From: CAVSUB01 sp963730995
Lineage (GTDB): Bacteria; Acidobacteriota; Vicinamibacteria; Vicinamibacterales; 2-12-FULL-66-21
Direction: 5' to 3'
Assembly (NCBI GenBank): GCA_963730995.1
Contig: CAVSUB010000009.1
Location: forward strand, 806,001-870,000
DNA: 64,000 nt
A program made the position numbers and the translations under genes. The notes under the pieces were generated by a model. The model worked only from the letters and a program-made list of their open reading frames with translations. It was not told the origin of the DNA and made no database searches. Shown one piece after another: positions 38,112 through 47,277 of this stretch. Every line of letters begins with the position of its first letter. Position 1 is the stretch's first letter.

Positions 38112-39120
38112 TCAGACTACTCCGCCTTCGGCCGGCTCGCTCCGCGCCTCGATGTCGTCAATCACGGACTGCAGATCCGACGGGAGCGGAGAATCGAAAT
38201 CGACTCTCCGGCCGTCGCGCGGATGGGTGAACGAGAGCCGCGCGGAGTGCAGGAACGGCCGCTCCAGCCGCATCACGGAGCGAAGATCGTTGGGCACGCG
38301 CCGGTGCACGCCCCCGTACATCGAGTCGCCGACGATCGGATGGCCGATGGCGTTCAGGTGCACCCGAATCTGATGGGTGCGGCCGGTCGCGATCGCCACC
38401 TTCAGCAAGGAAACTCCGTGCAGATGTCGGGCCCAGGTGACGCGGGTCACCGCCGTCCTCGCACGTCTCGCACGAGTCGACATCTTCTGCCGCTGCTGCG
38501 GATCGCGCCCGATCGGTTCGTCGATCCGTTTGCCCTGCCTGGACCACGCCCCAGACGAGGGCCACGTATTCCTTTTCCACCTCGCGATCGTGAAACTGCC
38601 GCGAGAGCTCCTGGTGCGCCCGATCGTTCTTGGCCACCACCATCAGACCGGAGGTTCCGCGATCGAGCCGATGCACGATGCCCGGTCTGAGCTCGCCGCC
38701 TACGCCGCTGAGATCCTTCACATGGTGAAGCAACGCGTTGACGAGCGTGCCGCTGGTGTGACCCGCCGCCGGGTGGACCACCATACCCGCCGGCTTGTCG
38801 AGTACCACGATGTCCGGATCCTCATAGACGATCAGGATCGGCAGGGCCTCCGGCTCCGGAGTGGCGGGGGAGGGCTCGGGTGTGTCAACGACGTAGGTCT
38901 GGTCCTCGTGGACCGCCGTGCTGGGCCGCACCTGTGGCACCGGCCCATGCACGCGTCCATCCTTGATGAGCCGTTGGACCTGGGCGCGCGACTGCTCGGG
39001 CAGAAGCGAGGTCAGGAAGTGGTCGAGACGCATGCCGTCGTGCTCGGGCTCGACGAGCAGCTCCCGCCGGGAAGGTGGATCGTGTTCCACGGTATCAGGC
39101 CGCTCGTGCGCGACGGGCAC
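38112..39120 (-). CDS. rluD: 23S rRNA pseudouridine synthase, RluD-like (one apparent +1 frameshift)
   Basis: The protein has an N-terminal S4-like domain (MRLDHFLTSLLPEQSRAQVQRL) and the catalytic motif HRLDRGTSGLMVVAK with the essential Asp. The frame breaks near 38531-38537, where deleting one G of GGG restores KRIDEPIGRDPQQRQKM and continues to VAIATGRTHQIRVHL. Corrected length is 335 residues, normal for RluC/RluD. The GTG start overlaps lgt by 26 bases; a GTG at 39090 is an alternative. It is annotated as functional because the break looks like a sequencing insertion. Confidence 0.85.
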
Positions 39121-39901
39121 TGACCGCTTCCGGACCGGTTCCTCTTGCGAGCCACAGGAGCATGATGACCGCGAGCGGCACGATCAGGATGGAGACGAAC
39201 TGCGACGTGGACAGCGTCCCCACCATCCCGCGCGGATCGCCCCGATACATTTCGATCACGAAGCGCGAGACGCCGTAGAGCAGCATGTACGTCCAGAACG
39301 TTCGGCCCGGATAGGACCGCCCTCTGCGCTCGAGCGCGAGCAGCAGGCCGAGGATCAGCAGCTCCGCACCTGCCTCGTAGAGCTGCGTCGGATGGAGCGG
39401 AATGCCGAGCGGCGTCCCGACGTTCTGGTGAGCGAAATCGCTGTGGAAGGTGATCGCCCAGGGCACGGTTGTCGGCTTGCCGAAACAGCAGCCCGCGAAG
39501 AGGCAACCCAGGCGTCCGATCACGTGACCCAGCGCGATCCCCGGTGCGAAGACGTCTGTGACCGTCCACATCGGCATCCTGTACCGCCAGAGGTACCCCA
39601 ACGCCACGACAACTGCCGCGATCAGTCCGCCGTAGAAGACGCCCGCCGATCGGACGAGGTCCATGATCCCGGCCGCCGTCAGGGAGAACTTGTCGTGGTC
39701 GACGATCAGAAGGAGGAGCTTGGCGCCGACGAGGGCGCTGATGATGATCCAGATGCCGAGATCCATGATCCGGTTCGGATCCAGACCCCGCGCTCGGCCT
39801 CGAACCAGCGCGAACTGCAGCCCAACGAGGTAGGCCGCGGCAAGCAGGAGCCCGTACGTGTAGACCGGGAACCCGGCAATCTCAAACAGAATGGGATGCA
39901 T
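39095..39901 (-). CDS. lgt: Prolipoprotein diacylglyceryl transferase
   Basis: Lgt adds diacylglyceryl to the lipobox Cys of prelipoproteins in the inner membrane. The 268-residue membrane protein has YTYGLLLAAAYLVGL, GVFYGGLIAAVV, HVIGRLGCLFAGCCFG with the signature Arg, and HPTQLYEAGAELLIL. The gene overlaps lspA and rluD, so lipoprotein processing genes lgt and lspA are coupled. Confidence 0.95.
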   Translation of the reverse strand: MHPILFEIAGFPVYTYGLLLAAAYLVGLQFALVRGRARGLDPNRIMDLGIWIIISALVGAKLLLLIVDHDKFSLTAAGIMDLVRSAGVFYGGLIAAVVVALGYLWRYRMPMWTVTDVFAPGIALGHVIGRLGCLFAGCCFGKPTTVPWAITFHSDFAHQNVGTPLGIPLHPTQLYEAGAELLILGLLLALERRGRSYPGRTFWTYMLLYGVSRFVIEMYRGDPRGMVGTLSTSQFVSILIVPLAVIMLLWLARGTGPEAVSARRARAA

Positions 39902-40445
39902 GCTGTCGTCCGAGGCCGATCATGTCGAGCAGCACGAGCACGGCCCCGACGGTGATGGCGGCGTCCGCGACGTTGAACGCCCAGAAGTGAGACGCTCCCC
40001 AGTAGACGTCGACGAAGTCCACGACGTAGCCCGCCACCGCGCGATCGATGAGGTTTCCGAACGCGCCGCCCAGGATGAGCGAGAGCCCGAACCGCGCGAG
40101 ACGCTCGTGGAAGCCCAACTGCGTCGCGTATGCCGCGATGGCGACCAGGGCGATCCCCGCGATGCCGATCATCAGCACCGCCTTGAACGGAAAATCGGCC
40201 GCGTTCAGGAGACCGAACGCGGCCCCCGTGTTCTGCACGTGCGTGATGTCCAGGAATCCGGGGATGACCGGCACGTGATCGTAGAGGTCGAGCGTCCGCC
40301 GGATGATTTCCTTCGACAGCTGATCGAGGCCGATCACTGAGGCGATCGTGAGGATCTCGAAGGGCCGCGCGTACGGCCCGGCGACGGGTGTGGGCGCGGC
40401 AGCCGGAGGCTCCGGAACGACGACCGGCTCGACGGCGTCACTCAT
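39882..40445 (-). CDS. lspA: Signal peptidase II (lipoprotein signal peptidase)
   Basis: LspA cleaves the signal peptide of diacylated prelipoproteins. The 187-residue protein has the two catalytic Asp motifs, NTGAAFGLL and GGAFGNLIDRAVAGYVVDFVD, and four helices. It has an unusual Pro/Ala/Val-rich cytosolic extension of about 28 residues before the first helix. Its ATG overlaps the ileS stop (ATGA). Confidence 0.95.
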   Translation of the reverse strand: MSDAVEPVVVPEPPAAAPTPVAGPYARPFEILTIASVIGLDQLSKEIIRRTLDLYDHVPVIPGFLDITHVQNTGAAFGLLNAADFPFKAVLMIGIAGIALVAIAAYATQLGFHERLARFGLSLILGGAFGNLIDRAVAGYVVDFVDVYWGASHFWAFNVADAAITVGAVLVLLDMIGLGRQHASHSV

Positions 40446-43273
40446 GCCGTGGCCGCGACCGCGCCGGTGCAGCGCTCACAGAGCCCCTCGGTTCCGGCAT
40501 CCCTCGAGATCACGTCGACTACGCGCCAGCAGCGCGGGCATTTATCGCCCGCTGCCCGCGTGACCACCACCTCGAGCGGAGCGCCGGCGGCCCCGTCCGT
40601 TCTCAGCTCCACCTGCGACGCAATGAACAGCATCGGCAGGTCTTCCCGGTATTGCTCAAGCAGCGATGCCGTTTCGCCTCCCGCGCGTACGCTGACGCAG
40701 GCGCCCAGCGAGGTGCCGATGGTCTTGTCCTGACGCCTTGCCTCGAGCGCCACGTTGACGATGTCGCGCACGCTCTTGAGACGCTCCCAGCGGTTGGCGA
40801 GGTCGGCGTCGAGCAGCGACTCGACCTCGTCTGCTGCTGGGAATTCGGCTACGTGGACGGACACGTCCCGCTTCCCGGGCATGTGCCTCCACAACTCGTC
40901 GGCTGTCATCGGAAGGATCGGCGCCAGCAGCCGGATGAGGCCGTCGGCGATCACGTACATCGCCGTCTGGGCCGAGCGACGCTCCCGGGAGGACGCCGCA
41001 AACGTGTAAAGCCGATCTTTCGAGACGTCCGCATAGAAAGCAGAGAGATCCACCGTCGCCAGGTGGTTCACACGCTGGAAGATTGTCGGAAAGTCGCACT
41101 CGCGGTACGCATCGAGTACGTCGCGAGCGATCTCCGCATAGCGCGCCATCGCGTACCGATCCACCTCCTGCATCGCACCGGGTGCGAGCCGATCGACGTA
41201 AGGGTCGAAGTCGTACAGGTTCGCGAGCAGATACCTGCAGGTGTTCCGGATCTTGCGGTACGCCTCGATCACGCGCGCGAGGATTTGCTTGCCCAGCCGC
41301 ACTTCCTCGCGGTAGTCGACCATCGTCACCCACAGACGGATGATTTCGGCGCCACTCTCTTTGATGATGTCTTCAGGCTCGATCGAGTTGCCGAGCGACT
41401 TCGACATCTTCTTGCCGTCTTCCGCGACGATGAAGCCGTGTGTGACGACCTCCTTGAACGGCGGACGGCCGCGCGTGCCGAGCCCGACAAGGAGCGAGCT
41501 CTGGAACCACCCCCGGTGCTGGTCGCTTCCCTCGAGATACATGTCCGCGGGCCACCGGAGCTCGCGCCTGAAGGGCAGCACGGCCTCGTGACTCGATCCG
41601 GAGTCGAACCAGACGTCGAGGATGTCGCCTTCGCGGTCGAAAGTAGAGCCTCCGCAGGCAGGACAGGTCAGTCCTTCAGGGAGGAACTCCTCTAGGGGCC
41701 GTTCGTACCAGGCGTCGGCGCCGTAGGTATCGAAGACAGCTGCCGCACGATCGACGAGGGCCGGAGTCAACAACGCCTCGCCGCAGGCCGTGCAGTCTAC
41801 AGCAGGGATCGGCACGCCCCAGGCGCGCTGGCGCGAGATGCACCAGTCCGGCCGGTTGGCGACCATGCTGAAGATTCGGTCGCGCCCGCTTGGCGGTACC
41901 CAGCGCACCTGGTTGTCGATGGCGTCGATGGCTGCCTGGCGCAGGGTCGGGGCCGCATGAGCGAACGCTTCCCCCTGAGCGCCCTTGAGCGGGCCGTCCA
42001 TGGCGATGAACCACTGGGACGTCGCCAGGAAAATGACCGGGTTGTGGCAACGCCAGCAGTGGGGATAGGTGTGATGGAACGGTTCGCGGTGCCAGAGGCG
42101 TCCGCGCTCTTTGAGGGCTCCCTCCACGTCAGGGTTCGCATCGAACACGCGCTTCCCGCCAAACAGCTCGACGTTCTGAAGGAAGTGACCTCCGGGCCCG
42201 ACCGGCGCGTAGATCTCGAGCCCGTACTTGACGCCGGTCTTGAAGTCGTCGCTACCGTGACCCGGTGCCGTGTGGACCGCCCCCGTCCCCTGTTCGATCG
42301 TGACGTAGTCGGCGAGCACACCGAGGGACGCCCGCGCGTAGAGCGGGTGCTCGAAGCGGATGTGCTCCAGCTCGGTCCCTTTCATTCGCGCGACCGGACG
42401 GCCGAAGCTCCGTCCGATGGTCTTCGCGACCGTCTCCGCCAACGCTTCCGCCACGATGACGGCGCGCCCCTCTACATCGTACGCGCCGTAGTCCACTTCC
42501 GGGTGGAAGGCAATCGCGAGGTTCGAGGGGATCGTCCACGGAGTCGTCGTCCAGATCAGGACGGACACGCTGCGTCCGTCGAGCGCAGGAATCCGCTTCG
42601 AGAGTTCGCCGGCGCTCTCCGGCGCCAACGGAAACTCCACGTAGATCGATGGCGAGGTGTGGTCCTCGTACTCGACTTCTGCTTCAGCCAGCGCAGTCCG
42701 GCAATGGATGCACCAATGGACCGGCTTCTTCCCTTTGTAGACGAGCCCCTGCTCGACGAACTTTCCGAGCGCGCGCACGATGGCGGCCTGGTACTTGAAG
42801 TCCATCGTCAGGTACAGGTGATCCCAGTCGCCAAAGACCCCAAGACGCTGGAACTCGACGCTCATCACGTCGATGAAGCGCGTTGCGTACGCCCGGCAGG
42901 AGCGGCGGAAGTCGGCGACCGACATCTCGCGCTTTGTCGCGCCGAGCTCGCGATCGACTTTCAGCTCGATGGGCAGGCCGTGGCAGTCGTACCCGAGGAT
43001 GTAGGGAGAGTCGAACCCCATCATCGAGCGGGATTTCACCACGAGATCCTTCAGGATCTTGTTCATGGCCGTCCCGAGGTGGATGCGGCCGTTGGCGTAG
43101 GGGGGTCCGTCGTGGAGGATGAACTGCTGACGGCCGCGCCGGCGCTGCTGGATCTGCTCGTACAGGCCGATTTCCTTCCAACGCGCGAGCGCCTGAGGCT
43201 CCGCCACGCTCAGGCTCGCCTTCATCGGGAAATCTGTCCGCGGGAGGTTCAGCGTGTCTTTCCAGTCCGCCAT
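40442..43273 (-). CDS. ileS: Isoleucyl-tRNA synthetase
   Basis: The 943-residue class I synthetase has the HIGH-type motif PPYANGRIHLG near residue 56, the editing domain (TTTPWTIPSNLAIAF), the KMSKSLGN motif and a C-terminal zinc finger KCPRCWRVVDV ... LCERC. The length and zinc finger fit the standard bacterial IleS type I. First gene of the ileS-lspA-lgt-rluD run. Confidence 0.97.
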   Translation of the reverse strand: MADWKDTLNLPRTDFPMKASLSVAEPQALARWKEIGLYEQIQQRRRGRQQFILHDGPPYANGRIHLGTAMNKILKDLVVKSRSMMGFDSPYILGYDCHGLPIELKVDRELGATKREMSVADFRRSCRAYATRFIDVMSVEFQRLGVFGDWDHLYLTMDFKYQAAIVRALGKFVEQGLVYKGKKPVHWCIHCRTALAEAEVEYEDHTSPSIYVEFPLAPESAGELSKRIPALDGRSVSVLIWTTTPWTIPSNLAIAFHPEVDYGAYDVEGRAVIVAEALAETVAKTIGRSFGRPVARMKGTELEHIRFEHPLYARASLGVLADYVTIEQGTGAVHTAPGHGSDDFKTGVKYGLEIYAPVGPGGHFLQNVELFGGKRVFDANPDVEGALKERGRLWHREPFHHTYPHCWRCHNPVIFLATSQWFIAMDGPLKGAQGEAFAHAAPTLRQAAIDAIDNQVRWVPPSGRDRIFSMVANRPDWCISRQRAWGVPIPAVDCTACGEALLTPALVDRAAAVFDTYGADAWYERPLEEFLPEGLTCPACGGSTFDREGDILDVWFDSGSSHEAVLPFRRELRWPADMYLEGSDQHRGWFQSSLLVGLGTRGRPPFKEVVTHGFIVAEDGKKMSKSLGNSIEPEDIIKESGAEIIRLWVTMVDYREEVRLGKQILARVIEAYRKIRNTCRYLLANLYDFDPYVDRLAPGAMQEVDRYAMARYAEIARDVLDAYRECDFPTIFQRVNHLATVDLSAFYADVSKDRLYTFAASSRERRSAQTAMYVIADGLIRLLAPILPMTADELWRHMPGKRDVSVHVAEFPAADEVESLLDADLANRWERLKSVRDIVNVALEARRQDKTIGTSLGACVSVRAGGETASLLEQYREDLPMLFIASQVELRTDGAAGAPLEVVVTRAAGDKCPRCWRVVDVISRDAGTEGLCERCTGAVAATA

Positions 43274-43288
43274 GGGTATCCCATTATT

Positions 43289-43422
43289 CTAGTGGACTGT
43301 CCTTGTCATATCTAGAATGCCTTCTGGGCGGGGCATCCCGTCTGGCGGCGTTGCTCCTCCCTCAAATACATTCGAGTATTCTCGGTCGTCGCGCCTTAGA
43401 TATGACGAGGACAGTCCACCAG
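43289..43422. mobile_element. MITE-like element with 23-bp terminal inverted repeats
   Basis: GTGGACTGTCCTTGTCATAT followed by CTA (43292-43314) is repeated in inverted orientation at 43397-43419 with one mismatch. The 82-base interior contains AATAC/GTATT pairing and no gene beyond a 19-residue chance frame. It lies 15 bases upstream of ileS, and has no transposase, so it would be non-autonomous. Confidence 0.6.
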
Positions 43423-43520
43423 TGCACCGACTACGGTGTGTACATACGAAGGGCCGGCGGTGTTGGCGCCGGCCCTCTGCGATGTTGCGCGGCCGTTCTG
43501 CGAGCTACGTTGGCAGATGC

Positions 43521-43541
43521 GACCTGGACTTCGGCCAGGTC
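43521..43541 (-). terminator. Hairpin after the PA-IL-like gene
   Basis: GACCTGG and CCAGGTC form a 7-bp stem with a 7-base loop, 17 bases past the stop at 43558. A second stronger hairpin AGGGCCGGC/GCCGGCCCT lies at 43450-43476. Neither has a long T tract on the minus strand. Confidence 0.4.
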
Positions 43542-43557
43542 AGTAGGTTCCTGGGGA

Positions 43558-44376
43558 CTAGCGTCTCCGTGCCGTGGCGGCATCCGGCGTGACCTGAACC
43601 TGGAACGATCCCGTGTTGTCGGGAAGGTTCCCGTCGTTGACTCCCAGGAACAGCTGCCCGGCCGCCGGCATCTGCATCCGGCTCTGATTGCCAATCACAA
43701 ACGCCGCGCCGTTTCCGACCCGCCCGATCAGCGCGCCTGACGCGCCGTTGGCGACAGGAGCACCGGGGGCAAGCACGCCAGGGAGGCCGTTGACGCCTAT
43801 GGCGGGGTTACCCTCCGATCCGATGTGGACCTCGCCCGACGCGTTGAACGAAACCCAGTCACCGCGCCGCACTGTGACGCCGGTTGGGGTCCATTGTTGC
43901 TGGGAGGGAACCGCAATCCCTGGACCGGTCACACCGCTGCTCGCGGCCGTACCGCTCGTCGCGGCGGCATTGTCCGGTCGGGACATGACGATCCGGGCGA
44001 TGTCGTTCGATGAGAAGTCGCGCTCGCCTGAAGGCGTCCGGAACGTCATTCGGAGTGGCGACGACCCACCAATGTCCACGAGTTGGCCGGTTATGGTTTC
44101 ACCGCTTTTCAAGATCAAAACCTGACCACCACCGCTGAGCTTGTCCCAATCGGCAGAGCTGACCGAGCCGGTGAAATCGATGGCGGCCACGTCGTTCGTC
44201 GGAATCTGTCGTTCCTGACCGTCTACGCGGACGGTGTAGCCGACCCCCCCGAGATCCATCAGCTGAGCTGAAACACGCTCGCCCGACCGAAGCGTCAAGG
44301 TCGCGCTCTGCTGCGCGAAGGCAATCGCGGTCATGGACATGGCCGTCGCCCACGCCAGCACTGTTTTTCTTGTCAT
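43558..44376 (-). CDS. Secreted protein with C-terminal PA-IL (LecA)-like domain
   Basis: The 272-residue protein has a signal peptide (MTRKTVLAWATAMSMTAIAFAQ), two repeats of an SGERV/SGETITGQLVDIGG-type beta domain (residues about 28-125), a Ser/Ala linker, and a C-terminal lectin-like domain with WTPTGVTVRRGDWVSFNASGE and LFLGVNDGNLPDNTGSFQV. The ligand Asp-Asn motif (NDGNLPDN) suggests Ca2+-dependent sugar binding as in LecA. The start has GGAGG upstream. Exported, function unknown. Confidence 0.75.
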   Translation of the reverse strand: MTRKTVLAWATAMSMTAIAFAQQSATLTLRSGERVSAQLMDLGGVGYTVRVDGQERQIPTNDVAAIDFTGSVSSADWDKLSGGGQVLILKSGETITGQLVDIGGSSPLRMTFRTPSGERDFSSNDIARIVMSRPDNAAATSGTAASSGVTGPGIAVPSQQQWTPTGVTVRRGDWVSFNASGEVHIGSEGNPAIGVNGLPGVLAPGAPVANGASGALIGRVGNGAAFVIGNQSRMQMPAAGQLFLGVNDGNLPDNTGSFQVQVTPDAATARRR

Positions 44377-44570
44377 GGTCTTCCTCCAGGTCCCGGACCG
44401 ATCAATTCTGTAATTGGGCTGATGACCTCATCAACTCAAGACCTCATCATTAACGCTCGAAACCTTGCTGCAGTCTGTGCAAGCCGGGAGCCATCGAAGC
44501 CCGTTTTGTCGGCTCAGCAGTAACCTCTTTTTATTCGAGTTTCGGCCAAAATACGCCAAAAACAGGCCGG
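44377..44570. other. Divergent intergenic region with palindrome TGATGA-CC-TCATCA
   Basis: TGATGACCTCATCA (44420-44433) is a perfect inverted repeat, and GACCTCATCA recurs at 44440-44449, 16 bases later, so it is a two-site operator candidate for the PA-IL-like gene. No gene is seen. Confidence 0.5.
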
Positions 44571-44576
44571 TATAAT
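44571..44576 (+). promoter_or_regulatory. -10 element giving a probably leaderless M16 peptidase mRNA
   Basis: TATAAT is followed by six bases and then the ATG at 44583, so transcription would start at the initiation codon itself. There is no ribosome binding site at a useful distance. The -35 region is weak. Confidence 0.5.
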
Positions 44577-44582
44577 GAAGGT

Positions 44583-45890
44583 ATGCCCGCCTTCGACGCG
44601 CCGGTGAGTCCATCGCTGGTGCACCAGAGGACACTCGACAACGGCCTCAAGGTGCTCGTGCACGCGCTGCACACATCGCCGCTCGTGTCGGTGTGGTGCT
44701 GGTATCGCGTCGGCTCGGGTCACGAAGTGCCAGGACGCACCGGAGTGTCGCACTGGGTCGAGCACATGAACTTCAAGGGAACGACAAACATCCCGCGCGA
44801 CGAGATGAAGGGGATAGTCGAGCGGTTCGGCGGGATGTGGAACGGCTATACGTGGATCGATCAGACGACATACCTCGAGACCGCCGGCCGGGATGCGCTC
44901 GACCAGATGCTCTTCATCGAAGCCGAGCGTATGACAAACGGCGTCTACGAGCCTGCCGACGTCGAGTCCGAACGGACAGTGGTCATCTCCGAGCTGCAGG
45001 GTGCTGACAACGACCCGGAGCAGCTCCTCGACACCGAAGTCACCGCCACCGCGTTCCGTTCGCATCCTTACCGGCATCCGACAATCGGCTGGCTCGAAGA
45101 CCTGCAGTCCATGAGCCGGGATGACCTGTATCGCCACTACCGGGAGCACTACATCCCAAACAACGCGACTCTCGTCGTCGTTGGCGACGTGGAGGTGGAC
45201 GACGTCCTTCGGCGGGTGGAGCGGAGGTTCGGGGGCATTCCCGCTGCGGCAGCTCCTCCGCGAGTGAAGATGGTGGAGCCACCTCAGGTCGGGGAGCGTC
45301 GAGTCCTTGTCGAGCGGCCGGGGACGACGGCCTACCTGAAGGTCGCGTGGCACGCGCCCGCGGCCACCGATGCCGACTTCTTCCCGATGCTGGTGCTCGA
45401 TGCCGCCCTGACCGGCGCCAAGGGCGTGAACCTGTGGGCCAGTTTTCCGGGACTCGTGGCGCAGCGCAAGGCACGACTCTATACCGCCCTGGTCGAGCGC
45501 GGGCTCGCCTCGTCTGTCAGTGGCGCGCTGCTGCCGACAGCGCAGCCGTTCCTCTACACCCTGGCCCTGACGGCGATCGACGGCGTCGGGCTGGAGTCGC
45601 TTGAATCGGCCCTTCTCGAAGCTGTCGAGCGCTTGCGAGCCAACGGGGTGACGGACGCGGAGGCGGCGCGAGCCCGCAAACAGCTCCGCGCCCGCCTCGT
45701 GTTCGAGAACGACAGCATTACGAACATTGCCCATCAGCTCGGCTACTTCGATACGGTCGCGGGCCCCGATTTCCTGGCTCGTCTCCAAGCGGGCATCGAC
45801 GGGGTGACAGCCGAACAGGTGAGCGACGTTGCCCGCCGACGACTCGGTCGGAAGACGCGCACGGTCGGCTGGTTCCAGCCTCAGGACTGA
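44583..45890 (+). CDS. M16 family zinc metallopeptidase, catalytic subunit
   Basis: The 435-residue protein contains the inverted zinc motif HWVEH (HxxEH) near residue 58 and the third ligand Glu about 75 residues on in SERTVVISELQG. The N-terminus (HQRTLDNGLKVLV) and the second M16 domain follow the usual pattern. It has no signal peptide. It pairs with the next gene, whose product lacks the zinc motif, as in the two-subunit M16B peptidases. Confidence 0.9.
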   Translation: MPAFDAPVSPSLVHQRTLDNGLKVLVHALHTSPLVSVWCWYRVGSGHEVPGRTGVSHWVEHMNFKGTTNIPRDEMKGIVERFGGMWNGYTWIDQTTYLETAGRDALDQMLFIEAERMTNGVYEPADVESERTVVISELQGADNDPEQLLDTEVTATAFRSHPYRHPTIGWLEDLQSMSRDDLYRHYREHYIPNNATLVVVGDVEVDDVLRRVERRFGGIPAAAAPPRVKMVEPPQVGERRVLVERPGTTAYLKVAWHAPAATDADFFPMLVLDAALTGAKGVNLWASFPGLVAQRKARLYTALVERGLASSVSGALLPTAQPFLYTLALTAIDGVGLESLESALLEAVERLRANGVTDAEAARARKQLRARLVFENDSITNIAHQLGYFDTVAGPDFLARLQAGIDGVTAEQVSDVARRRLGRKTRTVGWFQPQD

Positions 45891-45895
45891 CGGTC

Positions 45896-47173
45896 ATGGC
45901 CATCGGACTGAAGCGCGGCCTGTCACCCGCCAAGACCACGCTGGCAAACGGGAGCGTCCTCCTGGTGCAGCCGACGGCGATGGCGCCGGCGGTCACGATC
46001 GACTGTTCCTTCGCCGCAGGCAGCCTCTTCGACCCGACCGACCTTCCGGGCGTCGGTCAGATGGTTGGCCGCGTCCTGGAGCGCGGGACCCTGCGGCGAC
46101 CGGCGAGCGTGATCGCGGAGGAGCTGGATGAACGCGGCGTGGCGTTGCGCGTCACGACCACAAGACATGGATTGAGCGTGTCGTGCACCTGTCTTTCCGA
46201 GGATTTCCCCGCGGTCCTTCCCATTCTCCTGGACGTCGCCCGTCGGCCTGCATTTCCGGAGAGCGAGATCGAGCAGCCGCGGGCGGAGACGATCACAGCC
46301 TTGAGGCAGGACGACGACAATCCCGCGGTGCGCGCCGTGGATTCCGTTGCCGAGCTGATCTACGGCGCCGATCATCCCTACGCCCGCAAAGCCAAAGGGA
46401 ACCTCGCGGCAGTCGAGCGGATGGGCCGCCCGGACTTGATCTCGTTCCATGAGAAGTGGGTCCGGCCATCCACCCTGGTGCTCGCCGTTGTTGGAGACGT
46501 GGATCCCGCCGCTGCACTGGAGCTCGCCGGTCAAGAATTGGAAGACTGGTCCGCGCCGACGGCCGAGCACGTGCCGGTGCCGGCGCCTCCGGCGGCCAGG
46601 TGCCGGCGCGTCGCTCGAGTTGAGATGCCCGGCAAAGCACAGGCGGACATCGCGTACGGCTTCAACACCATCAGGCGGCTCGACCCGCGATACTACGCGT
46701 ACTGGATGATGAACAACGTGCTGGGCCAGTTCGGCCTCGGCGGACGTCTGGCGGACAACATCCGCGAGCGCCAGGGCATGGCCTACTACATCTACAGCAC
46801 GTTCGATCCGAGCGTCGGGGAAGGCCCCCTGCTCGTCCGCGCCGGAGTCGATCCAGTGAACGTGTCGAGGACGATCGACGCGATCGACGAAGAGGTGCGA
46901 CGCCTGGCCGCCGGACCCACACCGGCCGAGGTCTCGGAGACGTGCGAGTACCTGGTTGGATCGATTCCGCGCTTTCTCGAGACCAACTATGGCATTGCCG
47001 CCTTCCTGCAGACAGTCGAGCGATACGGCCTCGGCGCTGAATACGACCAGCGGCTGCCAGGGTTGATCCGTTCGGTGACCATTGACGAGGTCCGGGCTGC
47101 GGCGGCCGAAGTCCTCAATCCCGATCTGGCATCAGTCGCGGTTGCAGGGCCGCTCGTCCCGGAATTCACTTGA
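45896..47173 (+). CDS. M16 family peptidase-like protein, inactive partner subunit
   Basis: The 425-residue M16 fold protein has GVGQMVGRVLERG where the HxxEH should be, so the metal site is missing. It keeps the Arg/Tyr pair of the non-catalytic half (RERQGMAYYIYS, near residue 290). Together with the preceding HxxEH subunit it would form an active heterodimer. The gap is 5 bases. Confidence 0.88.
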   Translation: MAIGLKRGLSPAKTTLANGSVLLVQPTAMAPAVTIDCSFAAGSLFDPTDLPGVGQMVGRVLERGTLRRPASVIAEELDERGVALRVTTTRHGLSVSCTCLSEDFPAVLPILLDVARRPAFPESEIEQPRAETITALRQDDDNPAVRAVDSVAELIYGADHPYARKAKGNLAAVERMGRPDLISFHEKWVRPSTLVLAVVGDVDPAAALELAGQELEDWSAPTAEHVPVPAPPAARCRRVARVEMPGKAQADIAYGFNTIRRLDPRYYAYWMMNNVLGQFGLGGRLADNIRERQGMAYYIYSTFDPSVGEGPLLVRAGVDPVNVSRTIDAIDEEVRRLAAGPTPAEVSETCEYLVGSIPRFLETNYGIAAFLQTVERYGLGAEYDQRLPGLIRSVTIDEVRAAAAEVLNPDLASVAVAGPLVPEFT

Positions 47174-47189
47174 GTCGGGCGTGAATTCC

Positions 47190-47274
47190 GTGAAGCTGCC
47201 AGCTGTCAGCTCTCGGCTTTCGGCTTTCGGCTCCCGTTCCCCAAAAAGCTGACAGCTGACAGCTAAGAGCTCGG
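47190..47274. repeat. AGCTGACAGCT micro-repeat array before the HAD gene
   Basis: Units of CAGCTGTCAGCT, CGGCTTTCGGCT and AGCTGACAGCTG type fill most of the 104 bases between the M16 and HAD genes and end 3 bases before the ATG. Confidence 0.85.
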
Positions 47275-47277
47275 CAC

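Noticed and set aside
43316..43376. 19-codon frame MYLREEQRRQTG.. inside the MITE-like element
   Set aside because: It has no ribosome binding site and lies within an inverted-repeat element; it is probably chance.
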